Below, one piece after another: positions 28,531 through 40,329 of a stretch of DNA of 64,000 nt. The DNA lies in NCBI GenBank assembly GCA_903813345.2, contig CAIIXF020000011.1, forward strand, positions 31,734,166 to 31,798,165, in the 5' to 3' direction. How positions within the stretch are numbered: position 1 is the first letter of the stretch; each line of letters opens with the position of its first letter. This DNA is from Owenia fusiformis. Taxonomy: Eukaryota; Annelida; Polychaeta; Sabellida; Oweniidae. Under the pieces are notes generated by a model. The model made no database searches. It worked only from the letters and a program-made list of their open reading frames with translations, and had not been told where the DNA came from. A program made the translations under genes and the position numbers.

Positions 28531-30410
28531 AAAAATCTTGGATTGATACTGACCTTACACATCTTCTCAATCACCATTAATGTAACGTGGATGTTTTAAA
28601 CTTGAAATGAAAGATAGAAATTGACATAATTATCATTTATTCAAACAACAAAAACACTGTGATTGAAACCATACAATACAAAAATGTGTAATTAAAACCA
28701 ATTTAGATTTAAAGCATCAAGAAAACTGACACTTGCTTGATTGTGTCTGGCCTTTCCAACACGATCCACCTGTATCTAATTTCTACATTCAAAGTGCCAA
28801 TTTCCAGGTTGGTTATGTAATTCTACGCTTTAGGCAAAGCAATGTCAACAATTGTGTAAGTTACATAGACTTGAAGCAGGAACTTAAGACTCCATGAACT
28901 GTAATTCCAGGTTTCAAAGTGGCTGATCATATTGAGAGAGGAGGGGGTTAGAATGAAGAGTAAATTCTTCAAAATTTTGGATAAATCATAGTACGAGTTA
29001 TTACACCTGAATGTTGAAAAGAATAAACATGACAAGGAATGATTTTGAAAAAGTAAGTATCACTCGGGATCACCGATTCTACTAAATTCTCATAAAGATC
29101 TATTGGTGTTTGACGAAGTACTCAACTGATAAAAAGGAAAGCTGTTTCAGCTATTCAACTGTAAAGCAAGGCTATCAGAGTTCAAAAGTTGATACACCAA
29201 AGAGTACTGATCTCTCACTACGCAATACACCTGGCCCCATGCCAGATTCCACATCTTACAGTACACATTAGTAATCTACCCTTTGGGAGAATTTCATCTC
29301 AAACTTAAGATAAACTTTTAGACTCCCCTGGCCAACCAGAATTGACCAATGCCAAGCCATGATTTTTTCTTATACATAGTATATAATATTATATGCCGAT
29401 TAAATCCAAGTATCCATGGTGGATTATGATTGGTTAAATATTCATTATAAAATGAATGATGTCAGTCAGAGGAAAATATAGTAGTCTGGACTATAAAACT
29501 CAGGGTAAAGCTATTTTGTTTATATTTTACACAAACCTAAAATACAGATGTTCTTTTTATACAGGTTTTGCCAGAACATAATTTTATGACTCAAAATCAA
29601 TAAAGAGCCAACCAAACACTAGAGCTCTGAACCAACATTAGATTATTTGTTTGACCAGAATCATAGACTAGCTACAAGCCCCTGTGACCCCCTCCTCCCA
29701 ATACTTGATAACACAGGTATGAAAAGTTCTCATTAATACAGGTTGTAAAGTAGATAAATGGGAGGTCCAGGGTCTTGAAGCAAGACTACTAGAACCAATA
29801 AGACCAAATGAATGCCTGACGTACAGTATTACAACACCCTCTACCTCAAACCAATCAAATTCTTGAATTGGTAGGTGTGGTTAAAGCATTTTAATGGAGC
29901 TCATACTCAAAATGAATACAAAGTAACTGAATCTGTTTACTAGGAACTATATTCAGTTAGTGAGGCATCATTTCAACAATGACTGATTTAGAGCTGTGAT
30001 TTTTCAACGAAGGCACTGAACCATTTGACGCATTTTTCTTCATTACCAGCCAGCTAACACCTCCAGTAATTCTCCAAATGAGCCATTCTGATTACGCATT
30101 TCCTTTCTTACAATGGGCAAGTGAACCCAGTTGAGGAGAATGACATGATAAGCGAGTGTGTAATGTAACTGAGCAATTAATTAAGACGTCACCTAATCAA
30201 GGCATCATGTTCAGGCAACCAATTTGTAATTATACTTAAATATGACGATATAACAATATAAGCACTAAATTTCAGACAAGATAAATAGATGACCTACCAA
30301 TATATTTCTTACGATCTCAAATATACCACCTAGACCAAAAAATCTATTGGTGAAATTGTTAAAGTTTCTAAGTGCAAATTTGGGGCAAAAAGTATAATTT
30401 CTCCTAAATA

Positions 30411-30604
30411 ATGCAAAATATCACCACCTGCCATTGGTTAAAGATACTGACCGCCGAACTTCAATCGCCATCTTTAATAATAATGTTCATAACTATAACA
30501 ATATGTCACCACCTGCTATTTGTTAGATACCAAATGCTGAACACCAACAAAAAAGTTGGAGATACTACAACAATATATACATGTACATTTGGTGGTGACA
30601 TATA
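30411..30604 (+). mobile_element. GTCACCACC hairpin element, two overlapping copies
   Basis: A first copy (from about 30411: 'atcaccacctgccattggtt') runs into a second 5' block ('atgtcaccacctgctatttg', about 30503), which ends in 'tttggtggtgacatata'. This looks like one copy inserted into, or recombined with, another at the 3' hairpin. Confidence 0.6.
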
Positions 30605-32104
30605 TGAGGCTTACATAGATAGACATTTACATGTAATTTTACCTTCAAAAGAGAATCTAAAGAAAGCATTGATGATTGTTTAAGGAAATCCTTAAGTATG
30701 AAATGATAGGAGAGTACAAGATACTGTACATAGTTTGGAAGATAATACTGACTTAACTGAATCAGTTGCACTGCATTCTCATGGTCAGTATGCCCTCAGA
30801 CAAATACCTCTCAATGCCTGGTATTTTACATTCAAAAAAGAAAATATCCTCACTCTGCTGATTTACCCATACGGTTAGGGATTCAACTCAAAAGGAATAC
30901 TAAAAAAAATACTCAGGAATTTATTAAGGTATGCTATTGGCCATATAGAAAAGGAAACCCCATAAAAATTCTTCAGTATCTGAAAATTCAGTAGTACATA
31001 TGATTCTGATTTAGAGTGGAATGACAGCCCAAGATTCGATAGTAATATTATTGATCAGCAGGACAGTGATGATGATCTTAAAATCTGGCAAGATATGGTT
31101 CATAACTTCCAGTGAAAACTTTTGCTGAAATATAAGAAGTTTAAACTGAGCAATAAAAATCTTTTTGCAATTTATTCAGTTCTGATTGCACCATTCACAT
31201 GACTTCCAATTCCATAAAATCTACTAGATTCCAAAAATAGAGAAAAGGAATAGCACAGCACAGGTCCCTGAACCTTTTTTTAAATTTCTCTGAAATATCC
31301 CTTGAATATAGCACAAAATCAAAGGAGCTTTAGAATTTTGAGCTTAACATGACAAAATGTCACCACCTAGTAGCTCACAATATTATGAGTTCAATCTTAA
31401 GTCAGATTTGAATTTTTGATAATGATTGATTTTGAAAAAATAAATTGGTCAATTTGAAGCTAGTTGAAAAAAGACCTTTTTTGACCCTGAGGAGGTCATT
31501 GAAGGTCTTTTGATCTTGAAAATGTTATTTAAACCATATGAACTGTTTCCCAGAATAGAAAATTAGAATGTAAGCAGTGATACATATAACATTGTCTTTT
31601 GAGACCCTATCAGTTGCAAGACTTATGCCTGGCACAGTGTCAGCATGTTATTAAATGTTTTTAAGTTGAACAAGAATCCTACCATGGTATGGCAATGATA
31701 TATTATATTGCAAGGCCGGTCATGACCATGGTACAAAATATTTCTAAGCAAATACATGACATATATGTATACACATATTTCGAAGCAAATGCGTGACATA
31801 CACACATATTTAGAAGCAAATGCGTAACATATACGGAAATCAGGTGAAAAGTCAGAATGGACATTTTTTCGACATTCGTTTTTTACCCGGCCCTTTTTTT
31901 TTTAAATATCAACACAATGTGTGATTTGCGTGACATTTTATCATACACGCAAAATTGATGCATGATTAATTTTTCCAGCAAATGTGTGACAATCACGCCT
32001 AATGCGTGAAGGTTGACAGGGCAGTTATTGCCTTCACATTTTCTTGTGAAACTTTCACTGGATGATCTTGTTGCAATGCACACCAAACAAATTTCAAAAT
32101 TTAT

Positions 32105-32551
32105 GGTCCATATGTCCTTGTCATATAAATCCGACCATTGTATGCTGTTTTTCGATGTTCTTTGTTCTTATTTGGATATTTATTTTTTATCATTTTCTTA
32201 GCATATACCATCGTAGATATAGTAGCTAACAAATTGCGGGAAATGCTTCTATTTTTTCAATTACCTTTGAGCGTTTTACGTACCTAAGGTAAGATTAAAT
32301 ACTTTATAGTTGAAGCAAAGAAATTGATTTATCATTTGAGTGAATTTGGTTGGGTAGACAGACCAGGAAAGCATTTCCCGCAATATAGAACCGCTGAATG
32401 TGTACGACCATCGTATACAAGAAAAAAGAAATATCCAAATAGGAAAAAATAACAATAAATAACAGCATACGATGGTCGGATTTATATTACTAATATGTCT
32501 GACATATTATGGTATAGACCAGGATATTACAAAACTCCGGTCCATATGTCC
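32105..32551. mobile_element. Foldback element between 13-bp direct repeats
   Basis: GGTCCATATGTCC occurs at 32105-32117 and again at 32539-32551 in the same orientation. Between them an imperfect inverted repeat pairs 'aaatccgaccattgtatgctg' (about 32128) with 'cagcatacgatggtcggattt' (about 32463), and 'atttggatattt' with 'aaatatccaaat'. An inner pair shares 'attgcgggaaatgctt'. If the direct repeats are a target duplication, 13 bp is unusually long for a small DNA element. Confidence 0.55.
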
Positions 32552-32601
32552 GGCGAACATTTTTCTACCCTGATCCTCGCAAGACTATAGTTCAAAAAGT
32601 G

Positions 32602-33432
32602 TCTAGGCCTATATCTACATTAGTCTTATCCCGTGCCAGGACTATAGTCCTGCAATGAACGCATTCTTTTGCCTGTACGATTACAACTTGGGAGAATTAT
32701 CTACGCCCCTTACACTTAAGATACCTACTTCAATAGATTCCTGGGGGTATTTTAACATTCTTTTCGTTTAGTTGAATCCACAATTGTTTGGGTATATCGG
32801 CAGAATGGGAACATTTTTCTTTTTCATCGAGAGATATTCCATCACTTTCCAAGATAGCGGTTGGATTTAAAAGGGGATTCCCCGTTTGACTGACCCAGAA
32901 GTGGCCCGAATAACCAATAAATGGAAGAATTCGACGGTTGAAATAAGTTAAATATTACACGCAAATATTGCGATCAAAAACAAAAATTTCTTTGTTCTGC
33001 CGATAAACCCAGACAATTGTGGATTCAACTACACTAAAAGAATGCTAAAATACCAAGGAATCTATTGAAATAGGTACAGTTGGGGACAAAAATAAATGAC
33101 AGGTCGATTTTCGATCACCATTTCCTAATTATGGTGGTCTGAAAGCCCATAATTTCCAGTATTGTCTAGATACATATCCCTTAAAATTTGTATATTTTAC
33201 ATTTTGTATAATCTCATCCACTGATTTATGGCCTCTTGTAAATTCTCTTATTTTTAACATGGGAAATCCTCACTTCAGCAAATCCATCTGTCATTTATTT
33301 ATGTCCCCAACTGTATCTAAAGTGTAAGAAGCGTAGAAAATTCTCCCATGTTGTAATCGTACAGGCAAAAGAATAAGACGTTCGCAGGACTATAGTCCTG
33401 GTACGGGATAACATTAGCCTATATCTAGGCTA
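32602..33432 (+). mobile_element. Foldback element family F1, copy A (with nested MITE)
   Basis: Long arms pair from the ends ('ctaggcctatatct' against 'atatctaggct') inward past 'ccaggactatagtcctg', 'cttttgcctgtacgattacaac' and 'gggtatatcggcagaa'. Its centre ('acggttgaaataagttaaat') reappears in opposite orientation in copy B (56251-56802). A 237-bp MITE sits in the right arm at 33077-33313. No transposase frame. Confidence 0.8.
33077..33313. mobile_element. Nested 237-bp MITE with TA target duplication
   Basis: The ends are CAGTTGGGGACAAAAATAAA and its near-perfect inverse (...TTTATGTCCCCAACTG), followed by TGACAG on the inside, with TA on both sides (33075-33076 and 33314-33315). Removing it and one TA restores 'gaaataggtatctaaagtg', which pairs with 'cacttaagatacctacttc' in the opposite arm of the host foldback element. 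The insertion is therefore younger than its host. Tc1/mariner type by its TA target. Confidence 0.9.
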
Positions 33433-33679
33433 CTGCAACTTGGAAGAAAGATTCCCGAATTATCCAGATTTGCTGGATAATATCGAACCAAATTAATTTT
33501 CTATGTTCCTTTGCAATATTTTTTATTTTATTTTCCCGTTTTCTCTTTAATCAATCAATCATCTTTTCGATAAAGTGCTTACGTTACGTGTTGGATTTTT
33601 TTCCCTACGTAAACCAGGATCTGTCTTTGGAAGTGTGAAAATTTGAAGAAAGAAAACCCCGCCAAATTACGACACTAAA

Positions 33680-35011
33680 ATGTCATCCAGAGACACACCA
33701 AGAATAAGGCACAGTAGTATAGATCTATTAGGAAATATTGTATCTATAGATGATAACGAAGCAGATAATCCTGATGAAAGAATATCGGATTCGGAAATGG
33801 AACCAGAAATGTCGCAAAACTCTGCCGAAAATACACCTACCGAAAATGAGTCTACTTCCGGTGGAAAAACAAACACGCCAACTCTCCGTTCGTCGAGCAA
33901 ATCAACCAAAAATAACAAGGTAAAGGTGAAAAAAGATACGAAAAGGAAAGGCAAAGGTGACGGTGAGGGAGCTAACAAGGTAATTATAGACTCTCCATGT
34001 GAATTTTGTAAAGAACCTCCCGCTGAAATTCAATGTGAAAGATGTTTGAAATGGGCTTGCATCTCATGCCAAGACCTGACTATAAACTTGATAGGTGTAC
34101 TCCAGATTCACAAAAATATCCATTGGTATTGTAAGTTATGTAGCCCAATAGTTGAACAAGTAGTACAAGCATCAAAATCAGCTCGACCAAAAACCTCTGA
34201 TCCAAGCCAAAGCCAAACTGATCTAAAAGAGCAAATTATCCAAATACAAAATGTACTGGGAGAGTTAACATCAAAGATATCGGACATTCAGGTGAAACAA
34301 GTCAAGCTATCCCCCCAACCCACAACTGAAAATGTCATGTCCTGGAACACAAACGCGTCTTCCGAACACATACCCCCACGATCCAATGCAACTGTATCAG
34401 CCTCACTACAAGAATACTCAGAAAGGGAAAAACGCAAGAACAATTTAGTGATATTTAACATACCAGAAAGTGCAGCTAACACACCACGCCAACGACTCTT
34501 AGATGATACAAAGAAGGCAGATGACCTCATAACTGATGGATTGAGACTGGAGGCTGAACTAGAAAAAACATTTCGGCTTGGTAAACCAACTCCAAACAAA
34601 AATAGACCACTTCTAGTCAGAATAAGAGACACTAGGAAAAAATTTGAAATCCTACGAAGTGCAAAATCACTAAGGAACAAAGAAGCATACAGAGGAATCT
34701 ACATAAAACCTGATATGACACCGCTGGAGAGGGAGGAGTCCCGCAAGCTACTCAATGATTTGAAGAATCTGCCCAACAATGGAAGGGATTTCATGATAAA
34801 GAAAGGAGCCATTGTACCAAGGAATACGCACACTAGTGAAGGAAGCTCATCAGAGGTGACTGAAACAAACAGAACGAGAAATCGCGAAGCACTCAGAGGC
34901 GATAATATTGAGCCTACACCAACACCCAAAGATAAACAATTGCCAAAGCAACCCCCTCTTTTGATCACCAATCCAGAAAGGGACTCGGGGGACGAGAGCC
35001 AAGACGAGTAA
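33680..35011 (+). CDS. LINE ORF1: PHD-type zinc finger and RRM-like nucleic-acid-binding protein
   Basis: 443 residues. An acidic/Ser-rich N-terminus leads to a basic stretch (KVKVKKDTKRKGKG), then a PHD-like zinc finger at residues 107-154 with Cys pairs CEFC, CERC, CISC, a His and CKLC. A short coiled-coil-like helix follows (about 183-207), then an RRM-like region (about 255-370; NLVIFNIPES, RPLLVRIRD), and an acidic tail. ORF1 proteins of CR1-type LINEs bind element RNA in the ribonucleoprotein. ATG context aaaATGt; ends TAA. Confidence 0.85.
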   Translation: MSSRDTPRIRHSSIDLLGNIVSIDDNEADNPDERISDSEMEPEMSQNSAENTPTENESTSGGKTNTPTLRSSSKSTKNNKVKVKKDTKRKGKGDGEGANKVIIDSPCEFCKEPPAEIQCERCLKWACISCQDLTINLIGVLQIHKNIHWYCKLCSPIVEQVVQASKSARPKTSDPSQSQTDLKEQIIQIQNVLGELTSKISDIQVKQVKLSPQPTTENVMSWNTNASSEHIPPRSNATVSASLQEYSEREKRKNNLVIFNIPESAANTPRQRLLDDTKKADDLITDGLRLEAELEKTFRLGKPTPNKNRPLLVRIRDTRKKFEILRSAKSLRNKEAYRGIYIKPDMTPLEREESRKLLNDLKNLPNNGRDFMIKKGAIVPRNTHTSEGSSSEVTETNRTRNREALRGDNIEPTPTPKDKQLPKQPPLLITNPERDSGDESQDE

Positions 35012-35058
35012 CAGCCAGACAGAACAAAAATGTAAATAGTGTAAATAGTGTACATAAA

Positions 35059-37944
35059 ATGAAAGTAATATATACAAATATGGACAGCCTCCCTAATAAG
35101 AAGGATGAACTTGAATTGATGACCCACGAGACGGAACCAGATATAATTGGACTTGTAGAAGTGAATGTTAAACGCAGGGACTACAAACTAGCTGAATCTC
35201 AAATTGCTCTCCAAGGATATCAACACTTCACTAATAATTTAGATGATAATACAAGAGGTATAATAGTTTATGTAAAGGACAGCATAAAATGTCACCAACT
35301 TCAAACAAACTTGAATATTAAAGAGTCAGTGTGGCTACAAATGAACTGTGAAAAAGACACTGCCATTATTGGATGTGTTTATAGAAGCCCCACATGTGAT
35401 GAAGCAAACTCTGAGGCGTTATTCCAGCAAATCAAAAACAAATGTGACACAAATCCATCTCACCTACTAATCATGGGAGACTTCAACCTACCAGGAGTAA
35501 ACTGGGACCTCAACTGTACAATACCAGGATGCCAGGATAGGAGAACTGCAGAGGGACTAATAGAACTAATTGATGATAACTTCTTATACCAACATGTAGC
35601 TGAACCAACTAGAGGGGACAACATTCTAGACCTGGTGATTTCAAATGAAGAAGACATGGTCACAAATTTAGAAGTAACAGCTGGACTGGGTAAAAGTGAC
35701 CACCAAGTACTGAAGTTTGAATTCCACTTCAAAGCAGAATATATAAAACAAGTCCGAATCATCCACCTTCTAGACAAAGCTGACTATGGAAAGATGAAAG
35801 AAGAGCTCACTTTAGATTGGGACAGGGAATTCAAGGATAAAGAAGTCACCGACTGCTGGAATATATTTAGAACCAAAATGGAAGACAGCTACAGTAAGAA
35901 TGTCCCTCAAATAAAAGCCAAAAAACAAGCGAAAGCATGGATGGATAAAAAATGCATGGCCCAGATAAAAAGAAAACACAGTGCATGGAGAAGATACCAA
36001 ACCACAAAGAAAGGTGAAGAATATTTACAGTATATAAAAGAGAGAAATCAAGCCAAAAAAGAAGTCTCTAGAGCAGTTAAAGAATTTGAATGTAATATAG
36101 CCAAGCTGGCGAAATCTCAGCCTAGAAAGTTTTGGGGCTACAGTAATAGTAAAACGAAAACACGGAGCGGAATTCCCCAACTTCTAAGAGAGGATGGATC
36201 TAGGACAGAGAATGACCTTGATAAAGCAGAAGAGCTCAACAAATTTTTCTCTAGTGTTTTCACTAACGAGAATAAAGAGAATATACCAGCTGGGCACTAT
36301 ATCAGACTGAATAACTATATACAGGACTGGACATTCACGGAGGAGGATATAATGAAGAAACTGGAATTACTGAAAGTAAGCAAATCACCTGGACCAGACA
36401 ATATCAAGCCCCGTATACTCAAGGAATTGAAAGAAGTAATATGCAGACCCCTCTACCTGATATTTAGAAAATCTATAGATACCGCAACATTACCACAAGA
36501 TTGGAAACAAGCCAACATTTCACCAATCCACAAGAAAGGCAAGAAATGTCAACCTAATAACTACAGGCCCGTAAGCCTCACATCTGTAGTGTGTAAGATC
36601 CTGGAATCTATAATAAGAGAAAGAATACTATCTCATCTTTCACAGAACAACCTCCTGTCGCAGTGTCAACATGGATTCCTGCCTTGTCGATCCTGTGTAA
36701 CAAACCTACTCGTGACACTAGATAAGTGGACTGAAGTACTAGACAGTGGAAGCAACATTGACGCAGTCTATCTTGACTTCAAAAAAGCCTTCGACAAAGT
36801 TCCGCATGAACGATTAATTAGAAAAATACAGAACTTAGGAATTGTGGGTACAGCCCTCCAGTGGCTGAAAGCTTTCCTCGGTGCGGAATCCGGAAACGAA
36901 TTTGACGGCCCAGAGAACAGTGATTCAGCAGGAAACCGCAACAACAGTAACCAATACCAACGCAGAAAGCAGAGAGTAACCATTAACGGTGAATCGTCAT
37001 CATGGACCGATGTAACGTCAGGCATACCCCAGGGGACTGTCCTCGGACCCGTTATGTTCCTGATATTTGTAAACGATGTACCACAGGCAGTAAACAGCCC
37101 TCTGATTATGTTTGCTGATGATACGAAACTCTATAGAGAAGTAAATAACCTAGATGACTGTAATGAATTACAACAAGATATAAGATCCCTTATGAACTGG
37201 ACCCAAGAATGGCAATTACAGTTCAATAGTGAAAAATGCAAGGTATTAAGAATAGGAAAATCCCCCCCAGAATATAACTATAGCATGGGCAACACAGCAC
37301 TTCAAGAAACAGAAGGTGAGAAGGACCTGGGAGTAATGGTTACCAAGAATTTGAAAAGTAGTACACATGTACAAACGGTAGTTAAAAAAGCTAACCAAAT
37401 TCTGGGATTAATAAGAAGGACCTTCCAATTTCTAGATTCCTCCAATATGTTGCTTCTTTACAAGGCAATGGTACGACCCCATCTTGAATATGCCAATACA
37501 GTTTGGTCTCCATATTTAATCCAGGACATTGAAGCGGTTGAAGCTGTACAAAGAAGAGCCACAAGATGTATACCAAGCCTAAAAGACAAGGACTATCCCC
37601 AAAGACTGAAAGAGTTAAAGTTACCAACACTTGTGTTCAGACGTCTCAGAGGCGATATGATTGAAACATGGAAAATTTTGAATGAAAAGTACGACATACC
37701 AATAAGCAATATCCTTCCCCTCTCCCACAACATTGGCAGAACTCGTGGCAATAATATGAGAGTTTCAAAGAAACAGAACAGGACAATACTGAGACAGGGA
37801 TTCTTCACCCAGAGAATAGTGAGCAGTTGGAATTCCCTCCCCCAAGAAGTTGTAGAGGCCCAAAACATCAATCTCTTCAAGAATAGACTGGACAAATTAT
37901 GGAAGAACCACCCTACAAGATATAACTACAGAGCTCTGAGGTAG
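35059..37944 (+). CDS. LINE ORF2: AP endonuclease and reverse transcriptase
   Basis: 961 residues. The N-terminal exonuclease-endonuclease-phosphatase domain (1 to about 225) keeps the catalytic signature: VEVN (E34), MGDFNLP (D141, N143) and SDHQ (D214, H215). The reverse transcriptase (about 435-760) keeps SPGPDNI, NYRPVSL, LDFKKAFDKV (motif A), GIPQGTVLGP (motif B, about 655) and FADDTKLY (catalytic FADD at 685-688). It nicks target DNA and primes cDNA synthesis on element RNA. One oddity: between WLKAFL and RKQRVTINGE about 28 extra polar residues (about 608-635, rich in N, S, G, E and Q) are inserted where related RTs have only a short turn. It is in frame, so the protein may still fold. 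Confidence 0.9.
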   Translation: MKVIYTNMDSLPNKKDELELMTHETEPDIIGLVEVNVKRRDYKLAESQIALQGYQHFTNNLDDNTRGIIVYVKDSIKCHQLQTNLNIKESVWLQMNCEKDTAIIGCVYRSPTCDEANSEALFQQIKNKCDTNPSHLLIMGDFNLPGVNWDLNCTIPGCQDRRTAEGLIELIDDNFLYQHVAEPTRGDNILDLVISNEEDMVTNLEVTAGLGKSDHQVLKFEFHFKAEYIKQVRIIHLLDKADYGKMKEELTLDWDREFKDKEVTDCWNIFRTKMEDSYSKNVPQIKAKKQAKAWMDKKCMAQIKRKHSAWRRYQTTKKGEEYLQYIKERNQAKKEVSRAVKEFECNIAKLAKSQPRKFWGYSNSKTKTRSGIPQLLREDGSRTENDLDKAEELNKFFSSVFTNENKENIPAGHYIRLNNYIQDWTFTEEDIMKKLELLKVSKSPGPDNIKPRILKELKEVICRPLYLIFRKSIDTATLPQDWKQANISPIHKKGKKCQPNNYRPVSLTSVVCKILESIIRERILSHLSQNNLLSQCQHGFLPCRSCVTNLLVTLDKWTEVLDSGSNIDAVYLDFKKAFDKVPHERLIRKIQNLGIVGTALQWLKAFLGAESGNEFDGPENSDSAGNRNNSNQYQRRKQRVTINGESSSWTDVTSGIPQGTVLGPVMFLIFVNDVPQAVNSPLIMFADDTKLYREVNNLDDCNELQQDIRSLMNWTQEWQLQFNSEKCKVLRIGKSPPEYNYSMGNTALQETEGEKDLGVMVTKNLKSSTHVQTVVKKANQILGLIRRTFQFLDSSNMLLLYKAMVRPHLEYANTVWSPYLIQDIEAVEAVQRRATRCIPSLKDKDYPQRLKELKLPTLVFRRLRGDMIETWKILNEKYDIPISNILPLSHNIGRTRGNNMRVSKKQNRTILRQGFFTQRIVSSWNSLPQEVVEAQNINLFKNRLDKLWKNHPTRYNYRALR

Positions 37945-38078
37945 CCACCAGATTCAGTCAATTAATGGGGTCTATGCTTAACCATGCTCATTATTTTTAA
38001 AATTAAATCTTAAGACCGGCTACAGGTCAGAATGACCTAGCAGTGAATAACTATAACTATAACTATAACTATAACTAA

Positions 38079-38796
38079 ACAAAAAAATTTGAAAAAAATA
38101 TTCTCTGGCTAAGAAAAATTGCCTCGTATTTGCACTCGATTTTCGTGTACAAATTGAGTTAAATAATGATAAAAACAAAACAAACTCTATTGGGGAGTTA
38201 TCACTCTATATTTTCATAGCACTCATTTATAAATGTATCCACTATTAGACCGTTTAAATGAAGTTTAATTACTCACCCCGTTCAGCTTCACACCGCTTTC
38301 ATACCGCCATATTGAATTTTTACATCTGTAGTCTCGAAACAAAAGGAAATTTGCCAATTGGTAATTCCGTTTCACAGATTTTAGCCCAAAAGTTTGGCAT
38401 TTAGAATTCACTTGTCTGAGGTCAGCAGGCAAGTATTGATGGCGTATTTCACAACTAGGATCAGGAACTGACCAAATATCTCACATTTTAGGTAAATAAT
38501 GAGGTATTTTATGTATCAGTGTGTGTTTTCTTTACGTGAAATATAAAATGAAATAGGAATGTCATTTAGGATTGTAGTTTGAGTACAAGTGCTCGATAAT
38601 ATTGGAATGGGGTAGTGGTTTTATTGTTGCTCCTTTTGATTGTTTACGTTTTTGAAGTTTTGTCTCTTGTTGAACTTGAAGTAAATGATTCATCGTCATT
38701 CATTATCATCAGTTCAATCACACCTAGATGTAGTCATTTCCAATACTTGACTTGAGGGACTCATGTTTTATGTATTATATTTTATTTGACTTTCAG
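38079..38796. other. CHMP2A 5' flank and leader
   Basis: No coding signal. The coding exon of CHMP2A begins at an acceptor (tttgactttcag, first exon base 38797), so an untranslated first exon must lie upstream. 'atctcacattttag^gtaaat' near 38493 is a possible donor. Not proven. Confidence 0.35.
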
Positions 38797-38825
38797 ATAC
38801 TGTACATCTTACTTCAGTGTCCATA

Positions 38826-40286
38826 ATGCCATTAGAATGGCTGTTTGGCCGGAAGAAAACTCCGGAAGAAATGCTAAGACAAAACCAGCGTGCCCTCAAT
38901 AGAGCAATGCGAGATCTTGATAGAGAACGATCTAAAATGGAACAACAAGAGAAAAAAGTTATAAACGATATAAAGAAAATGGCTAAAGAGGGCCAAATGG
39001 TAATTGTATTAAAATATACTGTACAGTAGTCAGAGGCAAATATAGACACTATTGGCTATATTAAGAAAATGACTTTATAGAGTGTGAAATTTCACTCATA
39101 TTGAAATTGTATTTAAACATTCTGTAGACAGAGAGCAACAAGTAACTAAAATGTTCATCTGATTCTGGACTTTCACTAACATTTTCTGTTTATTTTTTCA
39201 GGATGCTGTCAAAATAATGGCAAAAGATTTGGTTAGAACCAGGAGATATGTTAAAAAATTTATCTTAATGAGAGCAAATATACAAGCAGTTTCTCTCAAA
39301 ATACAGACTTTGAAAGCAAATAATTCTATGGCTACAGCAATGAAAGGTGTAACTAAAGCAATGCAGAGAATGAATGCACAGGTTTGTTATTTCAGCTCAC
39401 CTTTTGCAGTTTTATAATAAATATTTGTGAAATATTGAGAATTATCAAAGAACACACTTGCAAAAAATTAGACATGTTTTCAAAAGTTTATCGGAAGCAA
39501 TAATAGATGCAGAATATCACAAGTACATGTAAACTATAGCATTCATATTTTATTTCAATGAAAAAAGAAAAGAATTTAAGGTTAAAATGTTTATATTATA
39601 GCTGAAGCTCCCCCAAATACAAAAGATTATGATGGAGTTTGAGAAACAGAGTGAGATCATGGACATGAAGGAGGAGATGATGACAGATGCAATAGATGAT
39701 GCTTTAGGAGATGAAGATGATGAAGAGGAGGGGTGAGATACAAATTTCTTAGCTCTAGTAATTTGAAGTATCCTTGTATGAGGCAATAAAACCTCACATG
39801 GTTCTCATCAGTTTGATATACTATAGTTCTGATGGCAGCATGATTCCCGAAAACTTCTCATCAGTTTTACTTCAAATTGGCACATATGGTGCATGGTAGA
39901 GATGTAACATGCCTTAGAGTAGGCACCATATAAAGCAATCAACTTAACTTCCTTTAAACCACAATTTCGATTTAATAGATTTAAAAAATTGAACAGCAAA
40001 ATCAATCAAGTAAACTTCCTTTAAACTTCAATTTATGTTTACTTGATTTAAAAAATGGACGTATGTCAGACAAACTGAACTGGGGTTGCTCTAACAAATC
40101 AAATCGAAATTCCCCTTTTCCTTGATCAAATACATTTTTGAATACAAAAACTTCAGAAAAATTACATGTTCACTGTTTGCATGTACACTGTATATTCACT
40201 GCCTTCATGATTTTGTTGTTTTTTAGCTCACATGGGGAGCTATTGCAATCACTCACTTGTCTGTATGTCTGTCTGTCCGCCTGTCC

Positions 40287-40329
<43 letters not shown>

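Larger units (their letters stand above)
26343..32104. other. Long gene-poor AT-rich region upstream of CSDE1
   Basis: No coding exon recognised on either strand. Contents: a solo mariner-like end at 26388 (TA+CAGGGTGGGCCAAAAAAAT), a poly-C run near 27921, GTCACCACC-family copies (28391-28530, 30411-30604, and a fragment at 31347), and three short repeats of 'gaagcaaatgcgtgacata' type at about 31740-31830. The first untranslated exon and promoter of CSDE1 are probably in here, but I could not locate them. Confidence 0.45.
33433..38078 (+). mobile_element. Full-length CR1-type non-LTR retrotransposon (LINE)
   Basis: Two open frames in the order ORF1 (33680-35011) and ORF2 (35059-37944), 47 bp apart, with a short 3'UTR ending in tandem 'aactat' units (38047-38078) instead of poly(A). 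An AP-type endonuclease plus RT with a microsatellite tail is the pattern of the CR1/L2 group. Neither frame has a stop or frameshift that I can see, so the copy is young and may be competent. The 5' boundary is uncertain, somewhere between 33433 and 33680. No target duplication was identified. Confidence 0.85.

Noticed and set aside
33667-37895. Several minus-strand frames of 60-142 codons
   Set aside because: Antisense shadows of the LINE ORF1 and ORF2.
38817-38825. CHMP2A start three codons upstream
   Set aside because: That codon is GTG. The ATG at 38826 gives the family length of 222 residues.
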